Of a stretch of DNA of 64,000 nucleotides, positions 51,831-60,586 are shown piece by piece. A program made the translations under genes and the position numbers. Under the pieces are notes generated by a model. That model had not been told where the DNA came from, searched no databases, and saw only the letters and a list, made by a program, of their open reading frames with translations. This DNA is from Planctomycetota bacterium (GTDB lineage Bacteria > Planctomycetota > UBA1135 > GCA-002686595): positions 1 through 64,000 of the forward strand of contig JAEUHZ010000021.1 in assembly GCA_016795205.1 (NCBI GenBank). Direction: 5' to 3'. Numbering within the stretch: position 1 is the first letter of the stretch; each line of letters opens with the position of its first letter.

Positions 51831-52901
51831 ATGGAGATCACGACGATCCACTACGACGGTTACGAGAAGGTGGTCCGCTGCCGCGACGTGAAGTCCGGCC
51901 TGCACGCGCTGATCGCGGTGCACGACACGACCCTCGGGCCGGCGCTGGGCGGGATGCGGATGCTGCCCTACGCGCGCGAGGACGATGCGCTGTTCGACGT
52001 CCTGCGCCTGGCGAAGGGGATGACCTACAAGTCGGCCGCGGCCGACACCGGCCTGGGTGGCGGGAAGTCCGTCATCATCGGCGACCCGAAGGCGCTCAAG
52101 AGCGAGGCGCTCTTCCGTGCGATGGGACGCTTCGTGGACAGCCTCGACGGCCGGTACATCACCGCCGAGGACATGAACATCGGGATCAAGGACCTGGAAA
52201 TCGTGCGCAAGGAGACGCGCTGGGTCACCGGGCTCTCGCGCGAGTCGGGCAGCTCCGGGAACCCGAGCCCGTACACCGCGCTGGGTTGCCAGCACGGGAT
52301 GCGCGCCGTGCTCGAGGAGCTGGACGGCGTGGCGGACTTCCGTGGCAAGCGCATCCTGATCCAGGGCGTGGGCGCGGTCGGCGGTCGGCTCGCGGAGCTC
52401 GTGGCGGCCGAGGGCGCGCGCGTGATCATCTGCGACATCGACGAGGCCAAGGCCGATCGGCTCGGCAAGCAGCACGGCTGGGAGGTCGTCACGGACGCCG
52501 CGCACGTCGACGTGCCCTGCGACATCTACGCGCCCTGCGCGCGCGGCGAAGGGCTCCACGATGGCACGATCCCGCGCCTGAAGTGCCGCGCGATCGCCGG
52601 CGCCGCGAACAACCAGTTGCTCGAGCAGCGCCACGGGCGCGACCTCAAGGCGCGCGGGATCCTGTACGCGCCGGATTTCCTGATCAATGCCGGCGGCATC
52701 ATCAACGTCTCGATCGAGATGCTGCCGGGCGGCTACGACGAGCAGAAGTCGCTCAAGAAGATCGAGAGCATCCACACGAACCTGAGGAAGGTGTTCGAGA
52801 TCGCGCGCGTCGAGGGCATCCCGACGCACGAGGCGGCGGTGCGGCTGGCCGAGCAGCGCATCGCGGCCGGGCGCGCGGCCAAGCTGGCGGGCAAGGCCTG
52901 A
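51831..52901 (+). CDS. Leu/Phe/Val dehydrogenase
   Basis: 356 residues, close to leucine dehydrogenase. It reversibly deaminates branched-chain or aromatic amino acids with NAD+. Sequence: GPALGGMRMLPY, the catalytic-Lys segment GMTYKSAAADTGLGGGKSV, AEDMNI with the conserved Asp, GLSRESGSSGNPSPYTALG, the Rossmann motif GVGAVGGRLAEL, AGAANNQL and PDFLINAGGIINVSIE. The leucine/phenylalanine/valine distinction depends on pocket residues I cannot settle by eye. ATG 51831 begins the first conserved strand; the frame is open upstream. Confidence 0.9.
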   Translation: MEITTIHYDGYEKVVRCRDVKSGLHALIAVHDTTLGPALGGMRMLPYAREDDALFDVLRLAKGMTYKSAAADTGLGGGKSVIIGDPKALKSEALFRAMGRFVDSLDGRYITAEDMNIGIKDLEIVRKETRWVTGLSRESGSSGNPSPYTALGCQHGMRAVLEELDGVADFRGKRILIQGVGAVGGRLAELVAAEGARVIICDIDEAKADRLGKQHGWEVVTDAAHVDVPCDIYAPCARGEGLHDGTIPRLKCRAIAGAANNQLLEQRHGRDLKARGILYAPDFLINAGGIINVSIEMLPGGYDEQKSLKKIESIHTNLRKVFEIARVEGIPTHEAAVRLAEQRIAAGRAAKLAGKA

Positions 52902-52924
52902 TCTGACCGGCGGGGCGGCGCGAC

Positions 52925-53584
52925 GTGCTCACGCGGCGGCTCGCCGTCCTGGCGTTCCTGCTCCTGGTCCTGCCGGCCGCGTTCACCGCGCTGTTCCTGG
53001 CGCGGCACGCGCGGCCGGCGGTCGAGCCCGCGGCGCAACCGGGCGGCCGCGTCGTGGGCCGACTGGTGCCTGTCGGTTCGCCCGGACCGCTCGCGGACGT
53101 CGCGGTCGAGCTGCTGGGCGTGGCTCGCGACGGCGCCGAGCGCCTGCTCGAGCGCGGCCTGACCGACGACGGCGGACGCTGTACGTTCGAGGCTCCGCCG
53201 CTCGACGGGCACTACGTGCTGAGCCTGCCACCGGGCGAGTGGATCCCGGCTCGCGTGCCGTTCTCCCTCGCTGCCGGGACGCGCGGCGACGTCGAGCTAC
53301 CCGTGCGGCGTGCGGCCGTGCTGGAACTCGACTTCGAGCAGCGCTCGGGGCTCGGCCTGCACGGGGGGACCTTCACGATTCGGGGCGAGGCCGGCCGCAG
53401 TTGGTTCTCCCCATGGCGCAGCACGCAGTACGAGCGCAGCGGCGAGTTCGAGGGCGCTTCCATGCGAGCGCCAGGGCTCCCGCCTGGGCGTGCGACGATC
53501 ACCGTGCGCCTCGCGGGGGGCGCGAGCACCGAGTTGGTGGTCGACCTCGCTCCGGGCCCGAACCGCGGCCGCATCGAGCTCTAG
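52925..53584 (+). CDS. hypothetical envelope protein
   Basis: 219 residues (GTG start). An N-terminal hydrophobic segment (residues 6-25, LAVLAFLLLVLPAAFTALFLA) acts as a signal anchor or uncleaved signal. The rest is beta-rich with a carboxypeptidase-regulatory-like stretch (GRVVGRLVPVGSPGPLADVAVEL...DDGGRCTFEAPPLDGHYVLSL), a fold also seen in the sigma-fusion protein nearby. No enzyme motif. It is 23 bases after the dehydrogenase stop and may be co-transcribed with it. Function unknown. Confidence 0.65.
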   Translation: MLTRRLAVLAFLLLVLPAAFTALFLARHARPAVEPAAQPGGRVVGRLVPVGSPGPLADVAVELLGVARDGAERLLERGLTDDGGRCTFEAPPLDGHYVLSLPPGEWIPARVPFSLAAGTRGDVELPVRRAAVLELDFEQRSGLGLHGGTFTIRGEAGRSWFSPWRSTQYERSGEFEGASMRAPGLPPGRATITVRLAGGASTELVVDLAPGPNRGRIEL

Positions 53585-53680
53585 CAGCCCCGGCGACGCT
53601 CTCGGTCAGGCCCGGGCGCGCTTGGGGAGTGCGTGGTAGGGTTCTCGATGGCGCCCGCCTGCCGGCCGCCGCCCCCCCCC

Positions 53681-54790
53681 ATGAAGCACCTGATCCCGCT
53701 GGCGGCCGCGGCCGCGTTCCTGGTTCCAGTCGCGTCGGCGCAGGCCACGTACGTCTACGACCTCGTGCAGCCGTCGAGCAACTTCAGTTGGTCGGGCACC
53801 TCGACGCTCGGGAACATCGTCGGGAACCCCTCGAACCAGTTCCAGCTCGCCGGCACGGTGAACCTGGACCTCGTGCTGCAACCCGGTTCGCAGCCCTATT
53901 CGTCGGGCGCGTTCAACGGCGGTGCGGCCGCCGCCGTGCCCGACCTGCGCGGACGCATCAACAACCCGCTGCCGTTCCTACCGCCCCTGGCGACCATCGA
54001 GGTCAACGGGCTCGTCCTGTCGCCGACGTCACCCACGTTCGCGGTCGGCGCTGGCGGGGTCTTCCAGGCGGACGTGACGCTCACGGCGCTGGCGGGCACG
54101 CTGGTCGTGACGCCCCTGGGCGGATCCGCGACCTCGACGAACCTGGCGGGCAGCTCGTCGAACCCCACCTCGGCGAACGGGGCACTCACGCTCGTGGGCG
54201 GGTCGCTGCGGCTCAACATGCCGGTGAGCTCCAGCTTCCCCTTCAGCGACCCGACCAGCGGGGCGAGCGGGACGATCACGGTCACGGGCACCGTCGTGGC
54301 CGAGCGCCAGCTCGTGAAGTCGTTCTGTGCCGGCGACGGCAGCGGCGTCGCCTGCCCGTGCGGCAACACGGCGCCCGCGGGCTCGGGGCGCGGCTGCCTG
54401 AACTCGACGGGCGCCGGCGCCTTGCTGGCGGCGGCCGGAGCCGCGGTCGTCAGCGCGGACACGCTCGTGCTGAACGGCAGCTCGATGCCGGCGAACGCCT
54501 CGGCGCTCTACTTCCAGGGCACGAGCGAGTCCGGCGCCGGAGCCGGCGTCGTGTTCGGCGACGGGAAGCGCTGCGCGGCGGGCGCGGTGGTCCGGCTGGG
54601 CACGAAGACGAACGTGGCCGGGACGTCGAGCTATCCGCAGGGCGGCGACCTGTCCGTCTCCCAGCGCGGCGGCGTGCCGGCCTCGGGCGGCACCCGCACG
54701 TATCAAGTCTGGTACCGCAACAGCGCCGCGTTCTGCACGCCGGACGGCTTCAACCTGACGAACGGTCTGCGGGTGACCTGGCTCCCCTAG
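53681..54790 (+). CDS. secreted protein with CAGDGS module (short form)
   Basis: 369 residues. Signal peptide 1-20 (LIPLAAAAAFLVPVASAQA), then an N-terminal domain (20-210) rich in Ser, Gly, Asn and Val that resembles a beta-sandwich, then the module at 215-369. The upstream TAGGGT hexamer (53637-53642) ends 5 bases before an in-frame ATG 53648, so a leaderless start with 11 extra residues is possible; ATG 53681 gives a more typical signal peptide. It is the smallest of the four CAGDGS proteins. Role unknown. Confidence 0.8.
   Translation: MKHLIPLAAAAAFLVPVASAQATYVYDLVQPSSNFSWSGTSTLGNIVGNPSNQFQLAGTVNLDLVLQPGSQPYSSGAFNGGAAAAVPDLRGRINNPLPFLPPLATIEVNGLVLSPTSPTFAVGAGGVFQADVTLTALAGTLVVTPLGGSATSTNLAGSSSNPTSANGALTLVGGSLRLNMPVSSSFPFSDPTSGASGTITVTGTVVAERQLVKSFCAGDGSGVACPCGNTAPAGSGRGCLNSTGAGALLAAAGAAVVSADTLVLNGSSMPANASALYFQGTSESGAGAGVVFGDGKRCAAGAVVRLGTKTNVAGTSSYPQGGDLSVSQRGGVPASGGTRTYQVWYRNSAAFCTPDGFNLTNGLRVTWLP
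54323..54787 (+). repeat. CAGDGS C-terminal module, copy 4
   Basis: 155 residues, six cysteines (positions 2, 11, 13, 25, 84, 138). Two extra residues lie between CPCGN and the fourth Cys. Ends RVTWLP. Confidence 0.75.
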
Positions 54791-54830
54791 ACCGATCCCG
54801 GTCGCTGTGGGGCGTGGGAGCTCGGCTGTA

Positions 54831-54882
54831 CGCGGGGCTTCGCTCCGCCGGCGGCCGTCCGGCCGAGCAGGCGAGCCCCGCG
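54831..54882. terminator. bidirectional hairpin between convergent genes
   Basis: A 9-bp outer stem (54831-54839 with 54874-54882) encloses a perfect 6-bp inner palindrome (54852-54857 with 54860-54865). It lies between the convergent CAGDGS and kinase genes. Confidence 0.45.
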
Positions 54883-54926
54883 TCGTCGGTCGAATGCGAA
54901 CCCCAGCGCACGCGCAGCGCGCGCGC

Positions 54927-55853
54927 TCACTCCTTGCGCAGGAAGTCGACCAAGTCGCGCTCGAGCTCTGCGAGGCCGTATTCCGGCAGCGTCAGGCAGC
55001 GGTAGACGATCCTGGCCAGCGGCTCGGGCGTGTTCGGGTTCAGGTCTTTGGGCGGCGCGTAGGACAGGAAGTAGCTGAGCGACATGCGCTCGACCTCGCC
55101 GCCCTGCTCGCGGCCGGCGTACTGCCAGGGCACCTCGTCGAACGGCAGGACGCCGGTCAGGATCTCGTACAGCATGACGCCGATGCCCATGACGTCGGCC
55201 TTGCCGTCGCGCAGGAGCAGCGGGTTGTAGTGCGGCGTGGTCGTCGCGATGCCGCGTTCGTCGGAGCGTTGAGCCGGGTCGATCAGCACGACCGCGCCCG
55301 AGGGCTTGACCAGCACGTTCTCGGGCTTCAGGTCGCCGTGATAGCCCAACTGGCCGGTGCGGTTGAGCTTCATCAGCGACCGCACGATGGTCAGGAACCA
55401 GTTGAGGCGGATGCCCTCGAGCGCGCGAATCTTCTCCCGCAGCGTCTTGCCGCGGGCGTACTCCAGCGCGAGCACCGGGCGACCTTCGTGGCTGAACAGC
55501 TCGCGCAGTTGCACGACGTTCGGGCTCTTCACGCGCTCGAGCAGGGCCGCCTCGGCCCGCAGCGTGTCGTCGATCTCGTGCACGTCGAGGAAGTCGATGC
55601 GGACGCCGTCGTTGCGGAAGAACACGGCCTCGGCGGGGGTCTCGTCGGGGCTGATGCCCTCGGGACGGCGCTGGTTCGTGATCTCGAGGAAGCGCGTCAC
55701 GTAGCGACCGCCGCCGGCGACGTCGCCCAGCTTGAGCGCGACCTTGCGGCCGTCCGGGTCCTCGGCCAGGTAGACCAGGGCGAACCCGCCACGAGCGAGG
55801 AACTCGACGACGCGGTAGGAGCCGATGAGCTCGCCAGCTTCGAGCTTGATCAT
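54927..55853 (-). CDS. divergent Ser/Thr protein kinase
   Basis: 308 residues, one kinase domain with no membrane segment. The Gly-rich loop (ARGGFALVYLAEDPDG), the beta-3 Lys (K41), an alpha-C Glu (about E101), the catalytic loop HGDLKPENVLV (D174; the usual R is G) and YEILTGVLPFDE are present. The Mg-binding DFG is DPA (residues 192-194), keeping Asp but not the F and G. A 50-residue insertion separates beta-3 from alpha-C. It may be active with a non-standard activation segment, or a pseudokinase. Cytoplasmic; substrates unknown. Confidence 0.8.
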   Translation of the reverse strand: MIKLEAGELIGSYRVVEFLARGGFALVYLAEDPDGRKVALKLGDVAGGGRYVTRFLEITNQRRPEGISPDETPAEAVFFRNDGVRIDFLDVHEIDDTLRAEAALLERVKSPNVVQLRELFSHEGRPVLALEYARGKTLREKIRALEGIRLNWFLTIVRSLMKLNRTGQLGYHGDLKPENVLVKPSGAVVLIDPAQRSDERGIATTTPHYNPLLLRDGKADVMGIGVMLYEILTGVLPFDEVPWQYAGREQGGEVERMSLSYFLSYAPPKDLNPNTPEPLARIVYRCLTLPEYGLAELERDLVDFLRKE

Positions 55854-56018
55854 GAGGGGGGACCGGGGGATCGAACGGGTGGGGTGCGCCGCGCCGCGCC
55901 GAGCGCGACCGGAGGTTATGTCGGGCCGTGGAGGGCGTGGATTGAGGCTATTTTCCCGGGGCCACGACCGGCGGCCACCGCGCGCTCTGCGGGGGCCCGC
56001 GCCGCGGATGCGCGTACC

Positions 56019-56435
56019 TCAGCGCGGCGCGGCGGCGCGTTCCGCCACGGTGTCGAGCGGGACCTCGGCGAGGCTCGCGTCGGAACCCGTGCCCAGGATT
56101 CGGGCGGCACCGTCCAGCACGGTGCCCGTGCCGAGCCACTCGGGATCCCGTTGGTGCGGGCGGTAGCGCCAGGCGCGGCCCTCGACGTCGACGATGCCGA
56201 CCTCCTGGGCGAAGCAGTTGCGCACGCTGAACCACGCCCGCCCCGCGCCGCCCGGCTCGTCGAAGCGCACGATGGAGCCCACGACGCCCGCCGCGGCCAC
56301 CACGTCCCAGGCGCGCGCCGCCTGCGAACGCAGGATCACCGCCTCCGCGAGACCGGGCGGCGAGATGGTCGAGGTCGTGCGGCAGGCCGCCAGCACCAGC
56401 AGCAGGACGGCGGCTCCGGGCAGAGAGACGTGCAC
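56019..56435 (-). CDS. hypothetical lipoprotein
   Basis: 138 residues from GTG 56435. The start has a lipoprotein signal (LLLVLAAC, Cys near residue 18), so the protein should be lipid-anchored. The remaining 120 residues are small and folded in appearance, with a Trp-rich middle (GRAWFSVRNCFAQEV; GRAWRYRPHQRDPEW). I recognise no family. It is divergent from the methionine aminopeptidase gene. Confidence 0.6.
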   Translation of the reverse strand: MHVSLPGAAVLLLVLAACRTTSTISPPGLAEAVILRSQAARAWDVVAAAGVVGSIVRFDEPGGAGRAWFSVRNCFAQEVGIVDVEGRAWRYRPHQRDPEWLGTGTVLDGAARILGTGSDASLAEVPLDTVAERAAAPR

Positions 56436-56472
56436 GCTTCCAGCTATCGGACGCGGGGCTCCGCCGCTCAAA

Positions 56473-56501
56473 TGGACGGCTTCGGCGCCGGTGCGTATCC
56501 T
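56473..56501 (+). promoter_or_regulatory. promoter of the methionine aminopeptidase gene
   Basis: TGGACG (56473-56478), a 17-base spacer and TATCCT (56496-56501), which ends 6 bases before GTG 56508. This argues against an upstream in-frame ATG (56472), which falls in the -35 element. Confidence 0.55.
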
Positions 56502-56507
56502 CACCAC

Positions 56508-57401
56508 GTGGACGACTACGCGCTGGAGTGCTTCAGGAAGGCTGGCCGGATCGCCTCGGAGTGCCGCGAGTGGGCCAAGGCGAGCATCCGGCCCGGCGTG
56601 CCGATCCGGCACGTTCTCGAGTCGGTCGAGGACCTGATCCGCGAGCGCGGCGCGCAGCCCGGGTTCCCGGCGCAGTCCAGCCGCAATTTCGTCGCGGCCC
56701 ACTACTGCTCGGCGCCCGAGGACGAGCAGGCCTATGCCGAGGGCGACTGCGTGAAGGTCGACATCGGCGTCCACGTCGACGGCTACATCGCCGACACGGC
56801 CGCCACGGTCGACCTGTCGGCCGACCAACGCTGGACGCCGCTCGTGGAGGCCTCGAAGAACGCGCTGGCGGCCGCCATCGCGACCGTCCAGGACGGCGTG
56901 CAGGTCGGCGACGTCGGCGCGGCGATCGAGCGCACGATCCTGGCCGCCGGCTTCCAGCCGGTGCGCAACCTGACCGGTCACGGGCTGGCGCGCTGGAAGG
57001 TTCACACCGCGCCGCAGATCCCCAACTACGCCGAGCGCGGCGCCGGCACGCTCAAGGCCGGGATGGTCTTCGCCATCGAGCCCTTCGCCAGCACGGGCCG
57101 CGGCTACATCCGCGAGGCCGGCAAGGCCGAGGTCTTCATGATGGTCCGCCCGCCCGCCAAGGCCAAGGCCGTGGACCGCGAGGTGCTCCGTGCGATCGAG
57201 GGCTGGCGGGGCCTGCCGATCGCGCGGCGCTACTTCCGCCACCTCGACCGCGACGCCGTCGAGGACACGTTCACGAAGCTCGCGCGCCAGGGCTCGCTCG
57301 TGCGCTACCCGCCGCTGGTCGAGGACGAGGGCGTGATGGTCGCTCAGTACGAGCACTCGCTGTACCTCACGAAGGACTCGGTCGAGATCCTGACGGCCTG
57401 A
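56508..57401 (+). CDS. map: type II methionine aminopeptidase
   Basis: 297 residues. It removes the initiator Met from nascent proteins with a dinuclear metal centre. Metal ligands by motif: Asp in VDIGVHVDG, Asp in ADTAATV, His in TGHGLARW, Glu in IEPFAS and the second Glu in AQYEHSLYLTK. The archaeal/eukaryotic (type II) form is shown by the roughly 60-residue helical insertion between the His and the last Glu (GWRGLPIARRYFRHLDRDAVE...) and the terminal EHSLYLTKDSVEILT. Most bacteria have type I. Whether a type I enzyme also exists elsewhere in the genome cannot be seen. Confidence 0.87.
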   Translation: MDDYALECFRKAGRIASECREWAKASIRPGVPIRHVLESVEDLIRERGAQPGFPAQSSRNFVAAHYCSAPEDEQAYAEGDCVKVDIGVHVDGYIADTAATVDLSADQRWTPLVEASKNALAAAIATVQDGVQVGDVGAAIERTILAAGFQPVRNLTGHGLARWKVHTAPQIPNYAERGAGTLKAGMVFAIEPFASTGRGYIREAGKAEVFMMVRPPAKAKAVDREVLRAIEGWRGLPIARRYFRHLDRDAVEDTFTKLARQGSLVRYPPLVEDEGVMVAQYEHSLYLTKDSVEILTA

Positions 57402-57433
57402 GAGCGGCTCTTGGCTCCGGCCCCGAGCGAGTG

Positions 57434-58000
57434 TCAACGGTCCAGGATGCGCGACGTCTCCTGGTCGAACCCGAGGCTCTCGAGCGTGGTGATGCTGCGT
57501 TCGCCGGTCTGGCGGCGGACGGTGAACGTCTGCCGCGATCCATCGTCGGAGAAGATCAGGTCGTAGCGCTCGCGGCCCAGAGGGAAGACGTCGTAGGCGA
57601 AGCCCCCGCGCTGCAGGACGTCCACGGTCGCGGCGTCGAGGTCGCGCCTCAGTCGCGGCCAGAGGTCGGCCTCGAGCTCGGCGATCTGCGCTGGGAAAGG
57701 CTCGGCGCGGAGGCCCTCGGGGATCGAGGCTCCGGCCGGCGTGCGCCGCAGGTGCTGGGCCTCGATCGCGAGATAGCGCGCTCGCAAGCCCTCGGGATCC
57801 GAGCCCAGGCTCGACCAAGCCAGCGCGGCGGCAGGGCCGTAACCCTCGACGTCCGCGACGGGCAAGCCCAGCATCGATCGCAGCTCGACGTCCACGCGCA
57901 CCAAGGTGAGGTGGTCCGCGGCGGTCTCGAACAGCAGGATGCCGGCGACGAGCGTGACGAGCACCAGCAGCCCGCAGCCGACGAACAGGAGCGGCTTCAT
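57434..58000 (-). CDS. hypothetical membrane-anchored protein coupled to the kinase
   Basis: 188 residues. One N-terminal hydrophobic segment ([23 protein letters not shown]), then a domain of about 160 residues without recognised motifs (RYLAIEAQHLRRTPAG; ERYDLIFSDDGSRQTFTVRR). The start overlaps the stop of the upstream zinc-ribbon kinase (ATGA), so production is coupled. It may act with the kinase at the membrane. Confidence 0.7.
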   Translation of the reverse strand: MKPLLFVGCGLLVLVTLVAGILLFETAADHLTLVRVDVELRSMLGLPVADVEGYGPAAALAWSSLGSDPEGLRARYLAIEAQHLRRTPAGASIPEGLRAEPFPAQIAELEADLWPRLRRDLDAATVDVLQRGGFAYDVFPLGRERYDLIFSDDGSRQTFTVRRQTGERSITTLESLGFDQETSRILDR

Positions 58001-59868
58001 CGCGGGTCCGGCTGGGGCGCTGTCGGTGCCGCGAGCGGTGCTACGGGGACCGGCGCCGCCGGCGCGATCCTGGCCGTCCCGGCTGCTGCCTGCCGACCGG
58101 CGAAGTAGGACTGCACGATGCGCTCGTAGCGTCGCGGAAGCGTGGCGTGCTCCTCGGTGGCGCTCCCGCCGCCGGAACGTCGCTCGACCCGCCAGCCGTT
58201 GCCGGCCCGCGCAATGCGCAGCTCGACCGGGCCGTCCTCGGCCGGCAAGAGCGCGGCGATGAGCTTGTCGAGGGACTCGCGCGGCAACGCGTCGGAACCG
58301 AGCACGGCTTCGATCTCGCGCCGGAGGTCCGCGCGCAGGCCGGCCACGGTCTGGGCGTCGAGAGCGAGTCGCACGGCGGCGACCTCGTCGGCTCCGCGGG
58401 TCGGCAGCGGGGTCGTCGACGACGTTTCGTGGAGCTCGTAACGCCGCAGTGGATCCGCCTCGCCCGGAGTCTCCAGGAGCGGCCACATGGAATCGAGCGC
58501 GGCCAGCGGGGCGAGCGCGTCCTGCGCCAGCTCCGGGTCGCCAGCCAATGCGCGCAAGACGACCGCGCGGTGAGCGAGCCCGGGCTCGGCGGGCGCCTGC
58601 TCCAACGCGCGCCGCACCAGCTCCTCGGCCCGCGCCACCTGGGCTCGGAACTCGGGCCGGGCGGGGGCCAGCGCCGGGGATGGCGGCACCACCGGCCCGT
58701 CCGCGGTGTGCGGCGCCCGCGGGGCCTCGCTGGCGCCGGGCCGCGCCTCGGCGGCGAGACCGCCCCACAGGAGCAGCGCGACCGTGATCGCGACGAAGGG
58801 CACCAGCAAGACGGCCAGCAGCACGACCGCGATCTTGGCCGCGCTCCAGCCGGCTCGCGGACGCGCGCCGGGGCCGTACGCGGCCGGCGCCGCGGACGTA
58901 CCCGCGGCGAGCGGCGGCGGGGCGGTCTGCAGGGGCGTGCGCGCGATGTCCTGAACCGCAGTGCGCACGTCGCACGCTGCCTGATACCGGCGCTCGGGCT
59001 CCTTGGCGAGCGTGCGGATGACGACCTCGTCGAGGCGCACGTCGATCTGGACCTTCTCGGACGGCAGCGGGAAGCGACCCAGCGGCAGCTCGCCCGTGAG
59101 CAGCTCGTAGAACACCACGCCCAGCGAGTAGATGTCCGCGCGGTGGTCGACGTCCTTGGGACGCTCGATCTGTTCGGGCGCCATGTAGTGCGGCGTGCCC
59201 ATGGCCTGCGACATGCGCGTGAGCGACAGGCCGCGCGCGGCGCGGTCGAGCACCTTGGCCAGGCCGAAGTCGACGATCTTCACCTTCCCGTCGCGCGTGA
59301 GCAGCACGTTCTCGGGCTTGATGTCGCGGTGGACGATGCCGTTCTCGTGCGCGTAACCGAGCGCCGCGCAGATCTGCATGACCAGCGCCAACGCCTGCGC
59401 CGGCTCGATGCGGCCGGCGCGCTCCGCCTGCCGGAGGTTCGGGCCGTCCACGTACTCCATCGCCAGGAAGAAGTGCGGACCGGCGCGGCCCGCGTCGTAG
59501 ACGGCGACGATGTTCTCGTGGGAGAGCCGCGCGAGAGCCTGCGCCTCACGCACGAAGCGCTCCTCGAAGGCCGCGTCGGCGCGTGCCGGGGCGGCCAGCA
59601 CCTTGAGCGCGACCGTGCGTCCGAGGCCCTTCTGCCGCGCCTCGTAGACGGCGCCCATGCCGCCGCGCCCGACGAGGCGCAGGATCTCGAAGTGGGGGAA
59701 GTGGGGCTGGAGCTCCGCCGGGGTGGGGGGCGGCGGGGCGGGGTCGCCGGCGTCGGTCAGGACGACCTCGGGCTCACCCAAGCCCACCGACAGCAGGCAC
59801 TTGGGGCACATGCCGGCGGGGCCGTCGGCCGGGATCGAGGCGTGGCAGCGGGGACAGTGGCTGGACAT
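57997..59868 (-). CDS. membrane Ser/Thr protein kinase with N-terminal zinc ribbon
   Basis: 623 residues. A zinc ribbon (CPRC...CPKC, residues 4-22), a Pro-rich linker, a canonical kinase domain (about 50-310; [24 protein letters not shown] Lys, [29 protein letters not shown]), a linker, one membrane segment (about 365-390, [22 protein letters not shown]), and an extracytoplasmic C-terminal part. This zinc-ribbon/kinase/membrane form is common in planctomycetes, often near an ECF sigma factor; one is encoded 0.7 kb away on the same strand. Kinase outputs are unknown. Confidence 0.9.
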   Translation of the reverse strand: MSSHCPRCHASIPADGPAGMCPKCLLSVGLGEPEVVLTDAGDPAPPPPTPAELQPHFPHFEILRLVGRGGMGAVYEARQKGLGRTVALKVLAAPARADAAFEERFVREAQALARLSHENIVAVYDAGRAGPHFFLAMEYVDGPNLRQAERAGRIEPAQALALVMQICAALGYAHENGIVHRDIKPENVLLTRDGKVKIVDFGLAKVLDRAARGLSLTRMSQAMGTPHYMAPEQIERPKDVDHRADIYSLGVVFYELLTGELPLGRFPLPSEKVQIDVRLDEVVIRTLAKEPERRYQAACDVRTAVQDIARTPLQTAPPPLAAGTSAAPAAYGPGARPRAGWSAAKIAVVLLAVLLVPFVAITVALLLWGGLAAEARPGASEAPRAPHTADGPVVPPSPALAPARPEFRAQVARAEELVRRALEQAPAEPGLAHRAVVLRALAGDPELAQDALAPLAALDSMWPLLETPGEADPLRRYELHETSSTTPLPTRGADEVAAVRLALDAQTVAGLRADLRREIEAVLGSDALPRESLDKLIAALLPAEDGPVELRIARAGNGWRVERRSGGGSATEEHATLPRRYERIVQSYFAGRQAAAGTARIAPAAPVPVAPLAAPTAPQPDPR

Positions 59869-60001
59869 CGAGGCTCTCCAGGGTCCTGTCCCGGGAGCGG
59901 GCGTCCGGGTTACGCACTTTCTCGGGCGGGGGCCGAACTTCCGCACCCGTCGAGTCCGGCCGGAACGGATGATTCCGACGTCCCGCTCCGGAGGCTCCCC
60001 C

Positions 60002-60565
60002 ATGTTCGTCGGCTGGTCCGAGATCGTCGTTCCCGCGCTCATCGCCACCGTGCTCGTGTTCGTCGCGAGCTCGGTGATCCACATGGTCATCCGTTGGCAC
60101 AACGCCGACTACCGGAAGCTCGCCAACGAGGACGAAGTCCGCGCCGCGCTCGGTCGGACGTCGCCCGCGCCCGGGCAGTACGTGCTGCCGCACTGCACCG
60201 ACCAGAAGGCGATGGCCTCGCCCGAGATGCAGGCGAAGTACGAGCAGGGCCCCAACGCGATCCTGTGGGTCCGCCCGAACGGGAACGTGAAGCTCGGCCC
60301 CTTCCTGGGCGCGTGGACCGCCTACGTCTTCGTCGTGAGCATGCTCGTCGGCTACGTCGGCGCGAGCGCCCTGCCCGACGTCGCCAGCTACACGAAGGTC
60401 TTCCAGGTCGTGGGGGCCGCCGCCTGGCTGGCGTATGCCTGGGGCGGCCCGTCCGACTCGATCTGGAAGGGCCGGCCCTGGATCTCGACCGTGCGCGGCC
60501 TCGTCGATGGGCTCGTGTACGCCTGTCTCACGGCCGGCGCCTTCGCCTGGATGTGGACGCGCTGA
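60002..60565 (+). CDS. small multi-pass membrane protein, unrecognised
   Basis: 187 residues with four hydrophobic segments: residues 8-29 (VVPALIATVLVFVASSVIHMV), about 104-123, 133-147 and 168-186. A soluble loop of about 70 residues (HNADYRKLANEDEVRAALG...VLPHCTDQKAM) separates the first two. No family is recognised. GGAGG precedes the ATG. It lies between the minus-strand kinase and ECF genes in opposite orientation. Confidence 0.75.
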   Translation: MFVGWSEIVVPALIATVLVFVASSVIHMVIRWHNADYRKLANEDEVRAALGRTSPAPGQYVLPHCTDQKAMASPEMQAKYEQGPNAILWVRPNGNVKLGPFLGAWTAYVFVVSMLVGYVGASALPDVASYTKVFQVVGAAAWLAYAWGGPSDSIWKGRPWISTVRGLVDGLVYACLTAGAFAWMWTR

Positions 60566-60586
60566 GCGCGCGTCACGCCGCTCGGT

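Noticed and set aside
37356..54790. PEP-CTERM, LPXTG or T9SS C-terminal sorting signals on the large secreted proteins
   Set aside because: There is no terminal hydrophobic segment, no LPXTG and no basic tail. The ends are the cysteine module.
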